A stretch of 37,330 bases of DNA from Streptomyces sp. (GCF_019510245.1 NZ_JAEKKT010000192.1:1-37330); one strand, 5' to 3'; positions 16,072 to 23,374 are shown, counted from the first letter of the stretch. Program-made: numbers and translations. Notes: generated from the sequence alone by a model not told the origin.

Positions 16072-16947
16072 GTGGTCGACACGGTCTACACGCGCAAGAA
16101 CGTCAACCAGCTGTCCCGAGCCGAGCGGCGCCGGTTCGTCGAAGCCCTGCTGGAGGTCAAACGCCGCGGTGAGTACGACGAGTTCGTACGGATCCACATC
16201 GCGCACAACTCCGCCGACCGGGAACACCGGTTGCGCACCGCCCACATGGCGCCCTCCTTCCTGCCCTGGCACCGCAGACTCCTGCTCGACTTGGAGCAGG
16301 CGCTGCGCAGGGTGGACGCGTCGGTGACGGTCCCGTACTGGGACTGGACCCGGGACCGGGCGCCGAACTCCCTGCCGTGGACCGATGATCTGCTCGGCGG
16401 CAACGGCCGCCCCTCGGACCGGCAGGTGATGACGGGCCCGTTCGCCTACCGGGCGGGCCACTGGAAGATCACCGAGAACGTGACCGACGTCCAGTACCTC
16501 ACCCGCGATCTCGGTCACGCCCGCGCCCCGATCCAGCTCCCGACCGAGCGCGACGTCGAGTCCGCGCTGGCCGACCCGGTCTACGACAGCTGGCCCTGGA
16601 ACTCGGCCGTCACCCGCGGCTATCGCAACAGACTGGAGGGCTGGGGGAGCGGGCGCGGGAGCGTCTCCTGGCAGAACCACAACCGGGTCCACCACTGGGT
16701 CGGCGGGGTGATGGTCAGCGCCGCGTCCGTCAACGACCCGGTGTTCTGGCTGCATCACTCCTTCGTCGACCTGCTGTGGACCCGCTGGCAGCAACGGCAC
16801 CCCGGCCACACGTACCTGCCCGCCGAGCCCCCCGGCCCCGGTGACCCCCAGCGCGGCCGGGTCGTGGCCCGGCACGAGCAACTGCCGCCGTGGAACGTCA
16901 CGCCCGCCGAACTGGAGGACGTGAGCGGGATCTACAGGTACGAGTGA
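16072..16947 (+). CDS. Tyrosinase without an adjacent caddie gene
   Basis: A 291-residue type-3 copper monooxygenase, close to Streptomyces MelC2 in length and layout. CuA ligands are His42 or His45, His58 (TAHMAPSF) and His67 (LPWHRR). CuB ligands are His203 and His207 (HNRVH) and one of His228/229 (DPVFWLHHSFVD). PYWDW and the C-terminal PWN motif are present. GTG 16072 has a strong GAGGGAGG site 5 nt upstream, and starting here aligns with MelC2. No MelC1-type copper chaperone precedes it, whereas the melC operon normally has one. There is no signal peptide. Substrate may be tyrosine or an o-aminophenol. Confidence 0.9.
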   Translation: MVDTVYTRKNVNQLSRAERRRFVEALLEVKRRGEYDEFVRIHIAHNSADREHRLRTAHMAPSFLPWHRRLLLDLEQALRRVDASVTVPYWDWTRDRAPNSLPWTDDLLGGNGRPSDRQVMTGPFAYRAGHWKITENVTDVQYLTRDLGHARAPIQLPTERDVESALADPVYDSWPWNSAVTRGYRNRLEGWGSGRGSVSWQNHNRVHHWVGGVMVSAASVNDPVFWLHHSFVDLLWTRWQQRHPGHTYLPAEPPGPGDPQRGRVVARHEQLPPWNVTPAELEDVSGIYRYE

Positions 16948-17072
16948 GGCGGGGCGCTTGTCCGTTCGACATGTCACACATCCCGTTGAAATCCCGGCGA
17001 CACAGCGATCATCGCGCGCGTACGGCTTGCCGTCGTTGATGAAGCTGGTGTCTTCTGCGAAGGAGAGCCACC

Positions 17073-18485
17073 GTGCGTATTTCTGACATCCAGCGCTGTG
17101 AGATCCGGCCCGGACGGCTCGTCGAGTGGAGGTTCAGCCCGGTGACCATCGCGGCCGCGGCGGCGCTGCCGCCCGATCCGCGACCGCCGGCGTACATCCA
17201 GGAGTCGCACATCAGAACGGCCCGGTCGGTACGGGAGGACGGACTGTTCGTACCGACCTGGCTCGGCGCGGCGTTCGACCTGCCGGGACCGGTCGACCTC
17301 GACGCGCTGGAGGGGGCGTTGCGCGGCTGGACGCTGCGGCACGAGACGCTGCGCAGCGGCTTCCGCTGGGCCGGTGACGACATGCAGCGGTTCACGCTCG
17401 CCGAGAGCGACGTGGCCCTGCACCGCACGGTGGTCGGCGAGTTCACCGACGCGGGGGCGCTCACCCGGTACCTGCAGGATCGGTTCGACGCCGCGGCGGA
17501 CGCGCTCGGCTGGCCGAACCTCATCTACACGGCGGTCGTACGCGAGGACTCCACCAGCGTGTACATGGCCTTCGACCACACCAACGTCGACGCCTACTCG
17601 ATCCACCGGCTCCCGGAGGAGATCCACGGACTGTACGCGGCGGCCGTCACGGGAAGTCCCGTCACCGGTCCGTCCGTGGGGAGTTACGTCGACTTCTGCG
17701 AGCAGGAGCGGGCGAACGCGGACGGCATCGACGACGCCCACGCGATCGTCGCGCGCTGGCGGGAGTTCATCGCCCGGTGCGGCGGCCGGCTCCCGGAGTT
17801 CCCCGTCGACCTCGGGCTGGAGCCCGGCGGGGTGCTGCCCGCCCAGAAGCTGGTGTCCGAGCCGCTCGTCGACGCGGATGCCGCCGCCGCGTTCGAGGCG
17901 TACTGCCGCCCCTACGGCGGCAGTCTGGTGGGCATCCTGGCCGCGACCAGCCTGATCGTCCACGAACTCGGCGGGCAGGACGTCTACCGCACCGTCGTGC
18001 CGTTCCACACCCGGCTGAAGTCCGCGTGGTCGGACTCCGTGGGCTGGTACGTCGGCGGAGCACCCATCGAGGTGCCCGCGGCGCGGGACCTGGCGGGCGC
18101 GCTCGACACGGTCCGCGCCGAGCTGCGGGCCAACCGGTCGCTGGCGCGCATCCCGCTCGCCCGCGTACTGCGGCTGCTCGGCTCGGACTTCCGCCCGACC
18201 TCGCCCGACATGTACTCGATCATCTCGTACGTGGACGCCCGTCTCATCCCCGGCGCGGCGGACTGGGCTGAGCAGAAGGCGTACGGGCTGCTCCGGGTGT
18301 CGTACGGCGACCAGGTGTGCGCCTGGGTCAATCGGCTGCACGAGGGGCTGTGGTTGGCCTGCCGCTACCCGGACACGGACATCGCCTACAAGAACGTGCG
18401 GCGGTATGTCGAGCGACTGCGGGACCTGATCCTCTCCGTGCCCGCACCCGATCGCCCGCGGCCCGCGGAGCTGGCGCTCTCCTGA
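17073..18485 (+). CDS. Standalone condensation-fold acyltransferase-like protein
   Basis: A 470-residue protein of the CoA-dependent acyltransferase/NRPS condensation superfamily. The catalytic motif HHxxxDG is present as DHTNVDA, with His169 and Asp173 kept but the first His and final Gly replaced. Other marks are an N-terminal RHETLRSGFRW segment typical of condensation domains ("LRHexLRt") and a C-terminal VGWYVGGAPIEV segment like the floor-loop region. There is no adenylation or carrier domain nearby, so it may act like the PapA-type free-standing acyltransferases. GTG start with AGGAGA 6 nt upstream. It is a single gene, between tyrosinase and the secreted-protein island, and its partner is unknown. 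Confidence 0.75.
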   Translation: MRISDIQRCEIRPGRLVEWRFSPVTIAAAAALPPDPRPPAYIQESHIRTARSVREDGLFVPTWLGAAFDLPGPVDLDALEGALRGWTLRHETLRSGFRWAGDDMQRFTLAESDVALHRTVVGEFTDAGALTRYLQDRFDAAADALGWPNLIYTAVVREDSTSVYMAFDHTNVDAYSIHRLPEEIHGLYAAAVTGSPVTGPSVGSYVDFCEQERANADGIDDAHAIVARWREFIARCGGRLPEFPVDLGLEPGGVLPAQKLVSEPLVDADAAAAFEAYCRPYGGSLVGILAATSLIVHELGGQDVYRTVVPFHTRLKSAWSDSVGWYVGGAPIEVPAARDLAGALDTVRAELRANRSLARIPLARVLRLLGSDFRPTSPDMYSIISYVDARLIPGAADWAEQKAYGLLRVSYGDQVCAWVNRLHEGLWLACRYPDTDIAYKNVRRYVERLRDLILSVPAPDRPRPAELALS

Positions 18486-18636
18486 CCCAACTCTGCCTCG
18501 CCATAAGGTGATTATGTGTTGCTATGTCACCCTCGGCGTGGATGTCCGTTGTGGAACCCCTTGTCCAGCTACTGCTAGTGTTCGTGCCATCACGCTAGGC
18601 AACAATTCGCCGTATGAGCAAAGGACCGAGGGTTCC

Positions 18637-18882
18637 ATGCGCAAGCTTCAGCAGGTCGTGATCGCAGCAGTGGCGGCCGCCGGCGGCCTGTCCGCCGTCG
18701 GCGCCTCCCCCGCCGTGGCCGACTCCTACGACAGTGGGCCGCAGGTGTCCAACCACTACCGCCCCTACCAGGAGTGCAGCCCGCAGACGGTGGCCGAGAA
18801 CGACGTCCCGATCGGCGTGCTCGGCCTCGCCGACACCTTCGACACCACCTGTGGCCAGTACAACCAGGCCTTCACCGGCTGA
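18637..18882 (+). CDS. Small secreted two-Cys protein (RPYQECSPQ family)
   Basis: An 81-residue precursor. The signal peptide (MRKLQQVVIAAVAAAG... ending SPAVA|DS, ~28 residues) leaves a ~53-residue mature protein with RPYQECSPQ and a second Cys (DTTCGQYNQAF). The same motif and a similar spacing end the protein at 21291-21764, so these are paralogous domains. There is a loose resemblance to the two-Cys tail of rodlins, but I would not assign it. The ribosome binding region AGGACCGAGGGTTCC is nearly identical to that of the gene at 22231. No promoter could be fixed in the preceding 150 bp. Confidence 0.75.
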   Translation: MRKLQQVVIAAVAAAGGLSAVGASPAVADSYDSGPQVSNHYRPYQECSPQTVAENDVPIGVLGLADTFDTTCGQYNQAFTG

Positions 18883-18917
18883 GGTCGGCGGTGTCCTCAC
18901 GAAGGAAGGCGCAGCGG

Positions 18918-19310
18918 ATGTTCGTCGGGAAGACCGGCGGGAAGAGGATCGCGGCCGTCTCGGGGCTCCTCGGCGGCCTCGCCGTGGCCTGTGCCGGTCT
19001 CGCACCGGCGTACGCCGCGGCGGGTCCGGGGGCGTGTACCGACGACCTCATGGGCAACCTCACCTGCACCCAGCGGATCAGGGGTGAGGTTCCCGAGGGA
19101 GGTGCCATGCCGCACCAGGAGACCTGCAAGCCGGTGCAGCCCGTGCAACTGCCCGCCGTCCTCGGGCAGGGGGCGGAGCGGCTCGGGCCCGAGGTGACCT
19201 GTTCTCCCGGGACCGTCGGGGTGGCGCCCCCGGAGAAGGGTGACGAGGCGGAGTCGCCTGGCGGCCCGTTCGGGGTCATGAGCCGGATCCTTCCGGTCGG
19301 TGGCAGGTAG
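18918..19310 (+). CDS. Small secreted four-Cys protein
   Basis: A 130-residue precursor with a signal peptide (KRIAAVSGLLGGLAVACAGL ... AYA|A). The mature part has Cys at GACTDD, LTCTQ, ETCKP and VTCSP, suggesting two disulphides. It resembles the protein at 19907-20251 in the signal peptide (both open MF..KIA.VSGL) and in the order of cysteines, so the two are probably paralogues. GAAGGAAGG sits 8 nt upstream of the ATG. It begins 35 nt after the preceding secreted-protein gene and is likely co-transcribed. No known domain recognised. Confidence 0.7.
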   Translation: MFVGKTGGKRIAAVSGLLGGLAVACAGLAPAYAAAGPGACTDDLMGNLTCTQRIRGEVPEGGAMPHQETCKPVQPVQLPAVLGQGAERLGPEVTCSPGTVGVAPPEKGDEAESPGGPFGVMSRILPVGGR

Positions 19311-19442
19311 CGCCGATACGACAGACGGGGCTTACGCGCAACTCGGCGGGTGTGGATCCTCGGTTCGCTACGGAGTGTGTGTATATGCTCACATTAAGTA
19401 GTCGAGCCGGGCGGTTCCCGCCTGGACCAGAAAGGGTCAATC

Positions 19443-19742
19443 ATGCGTAAGTTTCAGCGCGTCGCACTCGTAGCGGCGACGGTTGCGGGGCTCTCCTTCC
19501 TCGGTGCCGGGGTCAGCTCCGCCGCCGGTGGCGAGGACGCGCCTCCGCAGATCACCGCCGTGGCCAACTCGTCGGCCAACGCCCTGGCCGTCGGCGGGGG
19601 TTACTACACCACCACTCCGGAGGCCCAGCCGCAGGCCCAGCCCGAGGCTCAGCCCGAGGCCCAGCCGCAGGGGCAGCCCGAGGCGCAGCCGCAGGAGAAC
19701 TCCGGCCCCGAGCAGGGCGACCAGAACCAGGGTGGCGAGTAA
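19443..19742 (+). CDS. Secreted Pro/Gln/Glu-rich repeat protein
   Basis: A 99-residue precursor: signal peptide of ~27 residues (MRKFQRVALVAATVAGL...SSA), a short Ala/Asn segment, then a low-complexity run (residues ~59-84) built from EAQPQ/EAQP units, and an acidic Gln/Gly tail. No Cys. Such sequence is expected to be extended and exposed. The DNA of the run is 12-nt periodic (19618-19695). AAAGGG precedes the ATG by 8 nt. The 130 bp upstream are locally AT-rich (around 19380-19400), consistent with its own promoter. It shares its first residues with six other island proteins. Confidence 0.75.
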   Translation: MRKFQRVALVAATVAGLSFLGAGVSSAAGGEDAPPQITAVANSSANALAVGGGYYTTTPEAQPQAQPEAQPEAQPQGQPEAQPQENSGPEQGDQNQGGE

Positions 19743-19827
19743 AAACGCACCCCGTACGAACTCGGTACCCCGCACCGGCACCATTTCGGTCCGCCTGCCG
19801 GTGTGCTGAGTGACCACCATGGCGAAG

Positions 19828-19877
19828 GCAGCCCGGACGCACCCCGACTCCGTCGAGGTATGCGTCCGGGCTGCTTT
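19828..19877 (+). terminator. Terminator after the Pro/Gln-repeat gene
   Basis: A 14-bp perfect stem (GCAGCCCGGACGCA at 19828-19841 with its complement at 19861-19874), 19-nt loop, followed by TTT. Confidence 0.75.
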
Positions 19878-19906
19878 GCATCGCCCTACGCAGAGGAAGA
19901 CAACTC

Positions 19907-20251
19907 ATGTTCACTGCACGGAAGATCGCCACCGTCTCGGGGCTCGTCGGAAGCCTCGCCGCGCTCTGCGTCGGCACCGGGCACGCCTACGCGGACCCGT
20001 CCCCGGGCGACTGCAGGACCACCGCCCAGGGCGGCACCGTCTGCGTCCACAAGAGCGAGTCGCGTATCGACAAGAACGGTACGCATGTCCTCAAGCAGGC
20101 GCAGGACTGCTCGACCTCCGACCGTCCACGTGTGCTGTTCCCGGACGACGAGGCGGCGGGTGACGGATCCACCAGGGCCGGGGAGGTCGTGGACTGCTCC
20201 AACAAGGCGGAGCTGCCCAAGGGCTTCAAGAGGCCGCACATCGAGTTCTGA
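19907..20251 (+). CDS. Small secreted four-Cys protein, paralogue
   Basis: A 114-residue precursor with a signal peptide (MFTARKIATVSGLVG... HAYA|DP) and a hydrophilic, charged mature part with four Cys (GDCRT, TVCVH, QDCST, VDCSN). This matches the layout of the protein at 18918-19310, though the rest has diverged. GAGGAAG lies 9 nt upstream of the ATG. It is isolated between two strong hairpins, so it is probably a single-gene transcript starting near 19878-19890. Function unknown. Confidence 0.72.
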   Translation: MFTARKIATVSGLVGSLAALCVGTGHAYADPSPGDCRTTAQGGTVCVHKSESRIDKNGTHVLKQAQDCSTSDRPRVLFPDDEAAGDGSTRAGEVVDCSNKAELPKGFKRPHIEF

Positions 20252-20265
20252 GGGCCGCAGAAACG

Positions 20266-20314
20266 ACAGTCCCCGGTTTCCCGGCCATCGGCCGGGAAAC
20301 CGGGGACTGTTTTT
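20266..20314. terminator. Very strong intrinsic terminator between convergent secreted-protein genes
   Basis: A perfect 21-bp stem (20266-20286 with 20290-20310), a 3-nt ATC loop and a T run right after: the most canonical terminator in the window. It separates the plus-strand gene ending at 20251 from the minus-strand gene ending at 20319. Confidence 0.92.
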
Positions 20315-20318
20315 CGTC

Positions 20319-20609
20319 CTACTTGCCGAACGCGCTGTTGCTGCAGCCCATGCTCGAACCCATGGACGACTGCTGCGCACCCGAGTTGCCCTCGCCGTTC
20401 AGCAGGTTGCCGCCCAGGCCGTTGAGGATGCCGACCTCGCCGAGGATGTCGAGGTTCAGGTCGTGCGACTTACAGCTGCTGCTCTGCTGGATGTTGAATT
20501 CGTCGCCCTTCTTGCCCCAGCCCTGGTCGGCATGGGCGGCGCCGGCGCCGAGGAGCCCGAGGCTCCCGAATGCGGTGACGATAACGGCGGCGGTGCGGAG
20601 CTTGTGCAT
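20319..20609 (-). CDS. Secreted two-Cys coat-like protein, family 'CxSHDxN' (copy 1)
   Basis: A 96-residue precursor: signal peptide (MHKLRTAAVIVTAFGSLGLL...AHA|DQ), then a mature ~69-residue domain with CKSHDLNLDILGEVG, an LNGEGN turn, GAQQ, and a final GSSMGCSN. Two other window genes (20805-21086 and 23096-23374) encode clear paralogues; both Cys, SHD, LG.VG.L and LNGEGN.GAQ are kept in all three. The alternating hydrophobic and Gly/Asn pattern recalls small surface-active coat proteins such as chaplins, but the chaplin motif is absent. I know no name for the family. GGAGAT precedes the ATG, and the leader resembles that of copy 2. Confidence 0.78.
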   Translation of the reverse strand: MHKLRTAAVIVTAFGSLGLLGAGAAHADQGWGKKGDEFNIQQSSSCKSHDLNLDILGEVGILNGLGGNLLNGEGNSGAQQSSMGSSMGCSNSAFGK

Positions 20610-20674
20610 GTCATCTCCGATGAATGAGGTGGATGCGATCTGCGAGAAATCGCGATCTGTGTCCTAAAGGCTGA

Positions 20675-20684
20675 TACGAAATAC
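20675..20684 (-). promoter_or_regulatory. Shared upstream element, copy 1 gene
   Basis: GTATTTCGTA on the minus strand, 66 nt upstream of the start codon. The paralogue at 20805-21086 has GTATTACGTA at 67 nt. Matching position and sequence in otherwise diverged leaders suggest a promoter element or regulator site. Confidence 0.45.
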
Positions 20685-20752
20685 CCGAGACAGCCGTGCG
20701 ACGCGCCGAATACCTTTGCATTTCCCCGCCTTGGCGCCCCGCCGACACACAC

Positions 20753-20785
20753 GAATGGTCCCGGCGCCGGGCGCCGGGACCATTC
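20753..20785 (-). terminator. Terminator after the second CxSHDxN gene
   Basis: A near-perfect palindrome with 16-nt arms (GAATGGTCCCGGCGCC at 20753-20768, complement 20770-20785). It lies 19 nt beyond the stop of the minus-strand gene at 20805. Confidence 0.78.
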
Positions 20786-20804
20786 ACTGCTGCTGTTGCC
20801 GGTC

Positions 20805-21086
20805 TCAGAAGGCGCTGTTGTTGCAGCCCATCGTCGAACCGAGGTTGGTGGCCTGGGCGCCGGGGTTGCCCTCGCCGTTCAGGGCGCTGCCCAGCAGGCC
20901 GTTGAGCAGGCCGACCTCGCCGAGGACGTCGAGGTTCAGGTCGTGCGACTTGCAGTGCGAGCTCTGGGTGATGTTGAACTTGTCGCCGTGCCCGTGGCCC
21001 TCGCCGCCGGCGTAGGCCGTGCCGCTGACCAGGCCGATGCTGCTGAGGGCGGCGACCAGGACGGCAGCGTTGCGAAGCTTGCGCAT
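20805..21086 (-). CDS. Secreted two-Cys coat-like protein, family 'CxSHDxN' (copy 2)
   Basis: A 93-residue precursor: signal peptide (MRKLRNAAVLVAALSSIGLV...AYA|GG), a short Gly/His linker, then CKSHDLNLDVLGEVGLLNGL, LNGEGNPGAQ and GSTMGCNNSAF. It is the closest relative of copy 1 in protein and leader. The start is set by GGAGATGAC just upstream and by homology. The open frame runs further upstream, but that part is leader. The 5' leader can form a small hairpin (CGATCT/AGATCG at ~21111-21127). Presumably secreted via Sec, with one disulphide. Confidence 0.78.
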   Translation of the reverse strand: MRKLRNAAVLVAALSSIGLVSGTAYAGGEGHGHGDKFNITQSSHCKSHDLNLDVLGEVGLLNGLLGSALNGEGNPGAQATNLGSTMGCNNSAF

Positions 21087-21152
21087 GTCATCTCCGTGGA
21101 GTGGGGGGTGCGATCTGTGCGAGATCGACTTTTTACAGTTACGGGAGATTAG

Positions 21153-21162
21153 TACGTAATAC
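21153..21162 (-). promoter_or_regulatory. Shared upstream element, copy 2 gene
   Basis: GTATTACGTA on the minus strand, 67 nt upstream of the start codon; counterpart of the element at 20675-20684. Confidence 0.45.
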
Positions 21163-21217
21163 GGCAATTCCGGCAGCGACGCGCTGTTGTCTCGAGCGCG
21201 TGACAGAACCACCCGAA

Positions 21218-21283
21218 AAGTCGTATGGCCCGTGCGCGGGCATCGGCCGTGGCTCTCGAAGTGCCCGTGCCGGGCCGCGACTT
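21218..21283 (-). terminator. Long imperfect hairpin after the Gln-rich secreted gene
   Basis: AAGTCG/CGACTT outer arms and GGCCCG..CGGGCA / TGCCCG..CGGGCC inner arms flank a ~19-nt loop. It begins 8 nt beyond the stop of the minus-strand gene at 21291. Confidence 0.6.
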
Positions 21284-21290
21284 CCGGCCG

Positions 21291-21764
21291 TCAGCCCAGG
21301 CGCTGCGCGCTGGCGAGCGCGTTCGACTGGCTGTTGGCCTGCGTGCAGTCGACGCCCCGGGTCTGGGAGGCCGCGAGCAGGGCGACCGGCACGTTCGCGT
21401 CGAGCAGGGACTGCGGGCTGCATTCCTGGTACGGACGGAACAGGTTGTTCTGCTCCACCGGGCCGCCCTGCACCGACTGCGGGGCCTGGGGCGAGATCTG
21501 AGGGTTGATCTGCGGGTTCAGCTGGGGGTTGAGCTGCGGGGCGACCTCGGTGCCCCGCTGCGGGGCCTGTTGCGGGGCCGGCGCGCCGTACGTCTGCGCA
21601 CTCGCCTGGGCGGAGGTGGCGGCGGCGGCCTGGGCGTCCGGCTGCGAGACCGGGGTCGGCCCGGTCCCGTAGGAGATGGGGGCGGCGGAGCTGGGGCCGG
21701 CACCGACAGCGGTCAGACCGCCGGCTGCTGCGACGATGAGCGCGACCTGGCGAAACTTGCGCAT
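21291..21764 (-). CDS. Secreted Pro/Gln-rich protein with RPYQECSPQ C-terminal domain
   Basis: A 157-residue precursor: signal peptide (MRKFRQVALIVAAAGGLTAV ... SSA|AP), an Ala/Gln/Pro-rich stretch (~30-75), a run of APQLNPQLNPQINPQ-type units (~75-92), and a C-terminal Cys domain RPYQECSPQSLLDANVPV...VDCTQAN. The repeat run is also found near the end of the protein at 22231-23022 and the Cys domain in that at 18637-18882, so this protein links two families in the island. A GGGCCGAG ribosome binding region resembles that of the gene at 22231. Likely cell-wall or surface located; role unknown. Confidence 0.75.
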   Translation of the reverse strand: MRKFRQVALIVAAAGGLTAVGAGPSSAAPISYGTGPTPVSQPDAQAAAATSAQASAQTYGAPAPQQAPQRGTEVAPQLNPQLNPQINPQISPQAPQSVQGGPVEQNNLFRPYQECSPQSLLDANVPVALLAASQTRGVDCTQANSQSNALASAQRLG

Positions 21765-22230
21765 GGAATTCTCGGCCCTTCATGTGATCTGTGTGCGGAA
21801 CCTGATGAAATGACTGATGAGACAGCGCGGTTGTCGCTTTGTCACTGCCCCGGGCGGCTGGGATGCCCCTTCGCCCTCACCCCGTGGGGAACGAGAGGCG
21901 TGCGGACCCGGATACGGGCGCGGTCCCGCGTCACCCGTTTGCCGAAAGGCATATGAGCGGCAATGACCGTGCCGGTGACGGCAATTGGGTGACGCACCCC
22001 CGAATTCCCGTGACCACGGCCGCGCGATCCTCGTTCCGGTGGGGAGAGGGCGGTGGCCGAGGAGCTGAGGGGAACGAGGCGAATCGCTGCCGACTCCGAT
22101 GCGAAGTTCGCGTGCTGCTCAGGAGTACCGCTGCTGAAAGTGCAGTGTCATTGCCGCACCATCTGCACGCGCGACCGCACTGAACGCAATGGACTTTCTC
22201 ATCTCCAGGTATCGAAGGGCCGAGGGTTTC
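21765..22230. other. Divergent intergenic region between two Pro/Gln-rich secreted genes
   Basis: 466 bases separate the divergent starts at 21764 and 22231. The DNA is less GC-rich near both ends, as expected for promoters. No protein-like frame, tRNA or strong dyad is evident. A NdeI-like CATATG sits at 21950-21955 without meaning that I can see. Confidence 0.4.
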
Positions 22231-23022
22231 ATGCGCAAGCTTCACAAGGCCGCGCTCGTTCTGGCGGCGGCCGGTGGTCTGTCCGCCATCGGTGCGGGCG
22301 TCAGCTATGCCGACGCTCCCGTCGGATACGGCGGTCCGGCCCCGGTGCCGGCTCCGGACCAGCCGTATCCCCAGGCCCCGCCCCAGGCACCTGCACCGCA
22401 GCAGGCCCCCTACGCCGTCGGCCAGACGCAGGGCTCGGCCCAGGCCACCGTGCCCGCCTACCCGCAGCAGCAGGCCGCGCCGCCGCAGTACCAACAGCCT
22501 GCCCCGCCGCCTCCGCAGTACCAGCAGGCGCCGCCGCCCCAGCAGTACCCGCAGCAGACCGGTTACGCCGTCGCCTCGGCCTCGTCGCAGGGTTCGGCCC
22601 AGGCCTCCGCCGCCCCCGCGTCCCCGCAGCAGCAGGCCGCGCCGTCCCCGCAGTACCAGCAGGCGCCGCCGCCCCAGCAGTACGCCCAGCCGCAGGCCGC
22701 CCCCGCGTACCCGCAGCAGCAGTACGCCCCGGCGCCGCAGTACCCCCAGCCCCAGCCGCAGTCGGCTCCGCCGCAGGTCGTACCGCAGGTCATGCCCCAG
22801 GTCATGCCGCAGGTCGCCCCGCAGCTGGCCGTGCCCCAGGGCTACGCCCCGGAAGGCCCGACGCGTGTCACCCCGCAGGTCAACCCCCAGGTGAACCCCC
22901 AGGTGAACCCGCTCATCAACCCCGTACTCGGAGCGCCGGGCGTGCCCGGGCTGGCGCCGGTCGGCCTCGGCCAGGTCGCGGCGCCTCCGGTCGGCCAGCT
23001 GGGGCTTCCCCGCCTCGGCTGA
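22231..23022 (+). CDS. Secreted Pro/Gln/Tyr-rich low-complexity protein
   Basis: A 263-residue precursor: signal peptide (MRKLHKAALVLAAAGGLSAI ... SYA|DA) and a mature part dominated by Gln, Pro, Ala and Tyr (YPQQQAAP, QYQQAPPPQQY). An internal duplication with a 53-residue (159-nt) period is visible: QGSAQA...PQQQAAP..QYQQ occurs twice (DNA from 22429 and from 22588). The tail has PQVMPQVMPQV, then PQVNPQVNPQVNPLINPVLG, like the protein at 21291-21764. There are no Cys. Prion-like composition suggests an extended or phase-separating surface polymer. ATG 22231 follows AAGGGCCGAGGG. Upstream ATG 22189 is in frame but would place a charged segment before the signal peptide. Confidence 0.75.
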   Translation: MRKLHKAALVLAAAGGLSAIGAGVSYADAPVGYGGPAPVPAPDQPYPQAPPQAPAPQQAPYAVGQTQGSAQATVPAYPQQQAAPPQYQQPAPPPPQYQQAPPPQQYPQQTGYAVASASSQGSAQASAAPASPQQQAAPSPQYQQAPPPQQYAQPQAAPAYPQQQYAPAPQYPQPQPQSAPPQVVPQVMPQVMPQVAPQLAVPQGYAPEGPTRVTPQVNPQVNPQVNPLINPVLGAPGVPGLAPVGLGQVAAPPVGQLGLPRLG

Positions 23023-23095
23023 CGCCGTCGCGCCACCGTCCGCACCTTCCATCGATCCGTAGCGGATCCCCGTCCGCTCGACCAACGGAGAACCC

Positions 23096-23374
23096 ATGCG
23101 CACGTTCCACAAGGCGGTCCTCGTGGGCGCCGCCGTCCTCGGCAGCGTCTGCTCGATCGGCGGCAGCACCGCCTTCGCACACGGCGAGCCGGGCCACGAC
23201 ATCGACGTCACCCAGGGCACCGAGTGCCGCTCGCACGACATGAACATCGAGGTGCTCGGCAACGTCGGCGCCCTCACCGGTCTGGCGGGCAACCTGCTGA
23301 ACGGCGAAGGGAACCCGGGCGCGCAGCAGAGCCACCTCGGCTCGGACATGGGCTGCAACAACCAGGCTCTCTGA
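23096..23374 (+). CDS. Secreted two-Cys coat-like protein, family 'CxSHDxN' (copy 3)
   Basis: A 92-residue precursor: signal peptide (MRTFHKAVLVGAAVLGSV ... AFA|HG), then TECRSHDMNIEVLGNVGALTG, LNGEGNPGAQ and SDMGCNNQAL. It is the third paralogue of the minus-strand genes at 20319 and 20805, with Arg for Lys after the first Cys. It lies 73 nt downstream of the Pro/Gln-rich gene on the same strand and has ACGGAG before the ATG, so it may share that transcript. Confidence 0.78.
   Translation: MRTFHKAVLVGAAVLGSVCSIGGSTAFAHGEPGHDIDVTQGTECRSHDMNIEVLGNVGALTGLAGNLLNGEGNPGAQQSHLGSDMGCNNQAL

Noticed and set aside
20319..21086. CxSHDxN proteins considered as chaplins or rodlins
   Set aside because: They lack the chaplin VNVCGN...LNPAxGN motif and the rodlin length and sequence; similarity is limited to size, secretion and two Cys.
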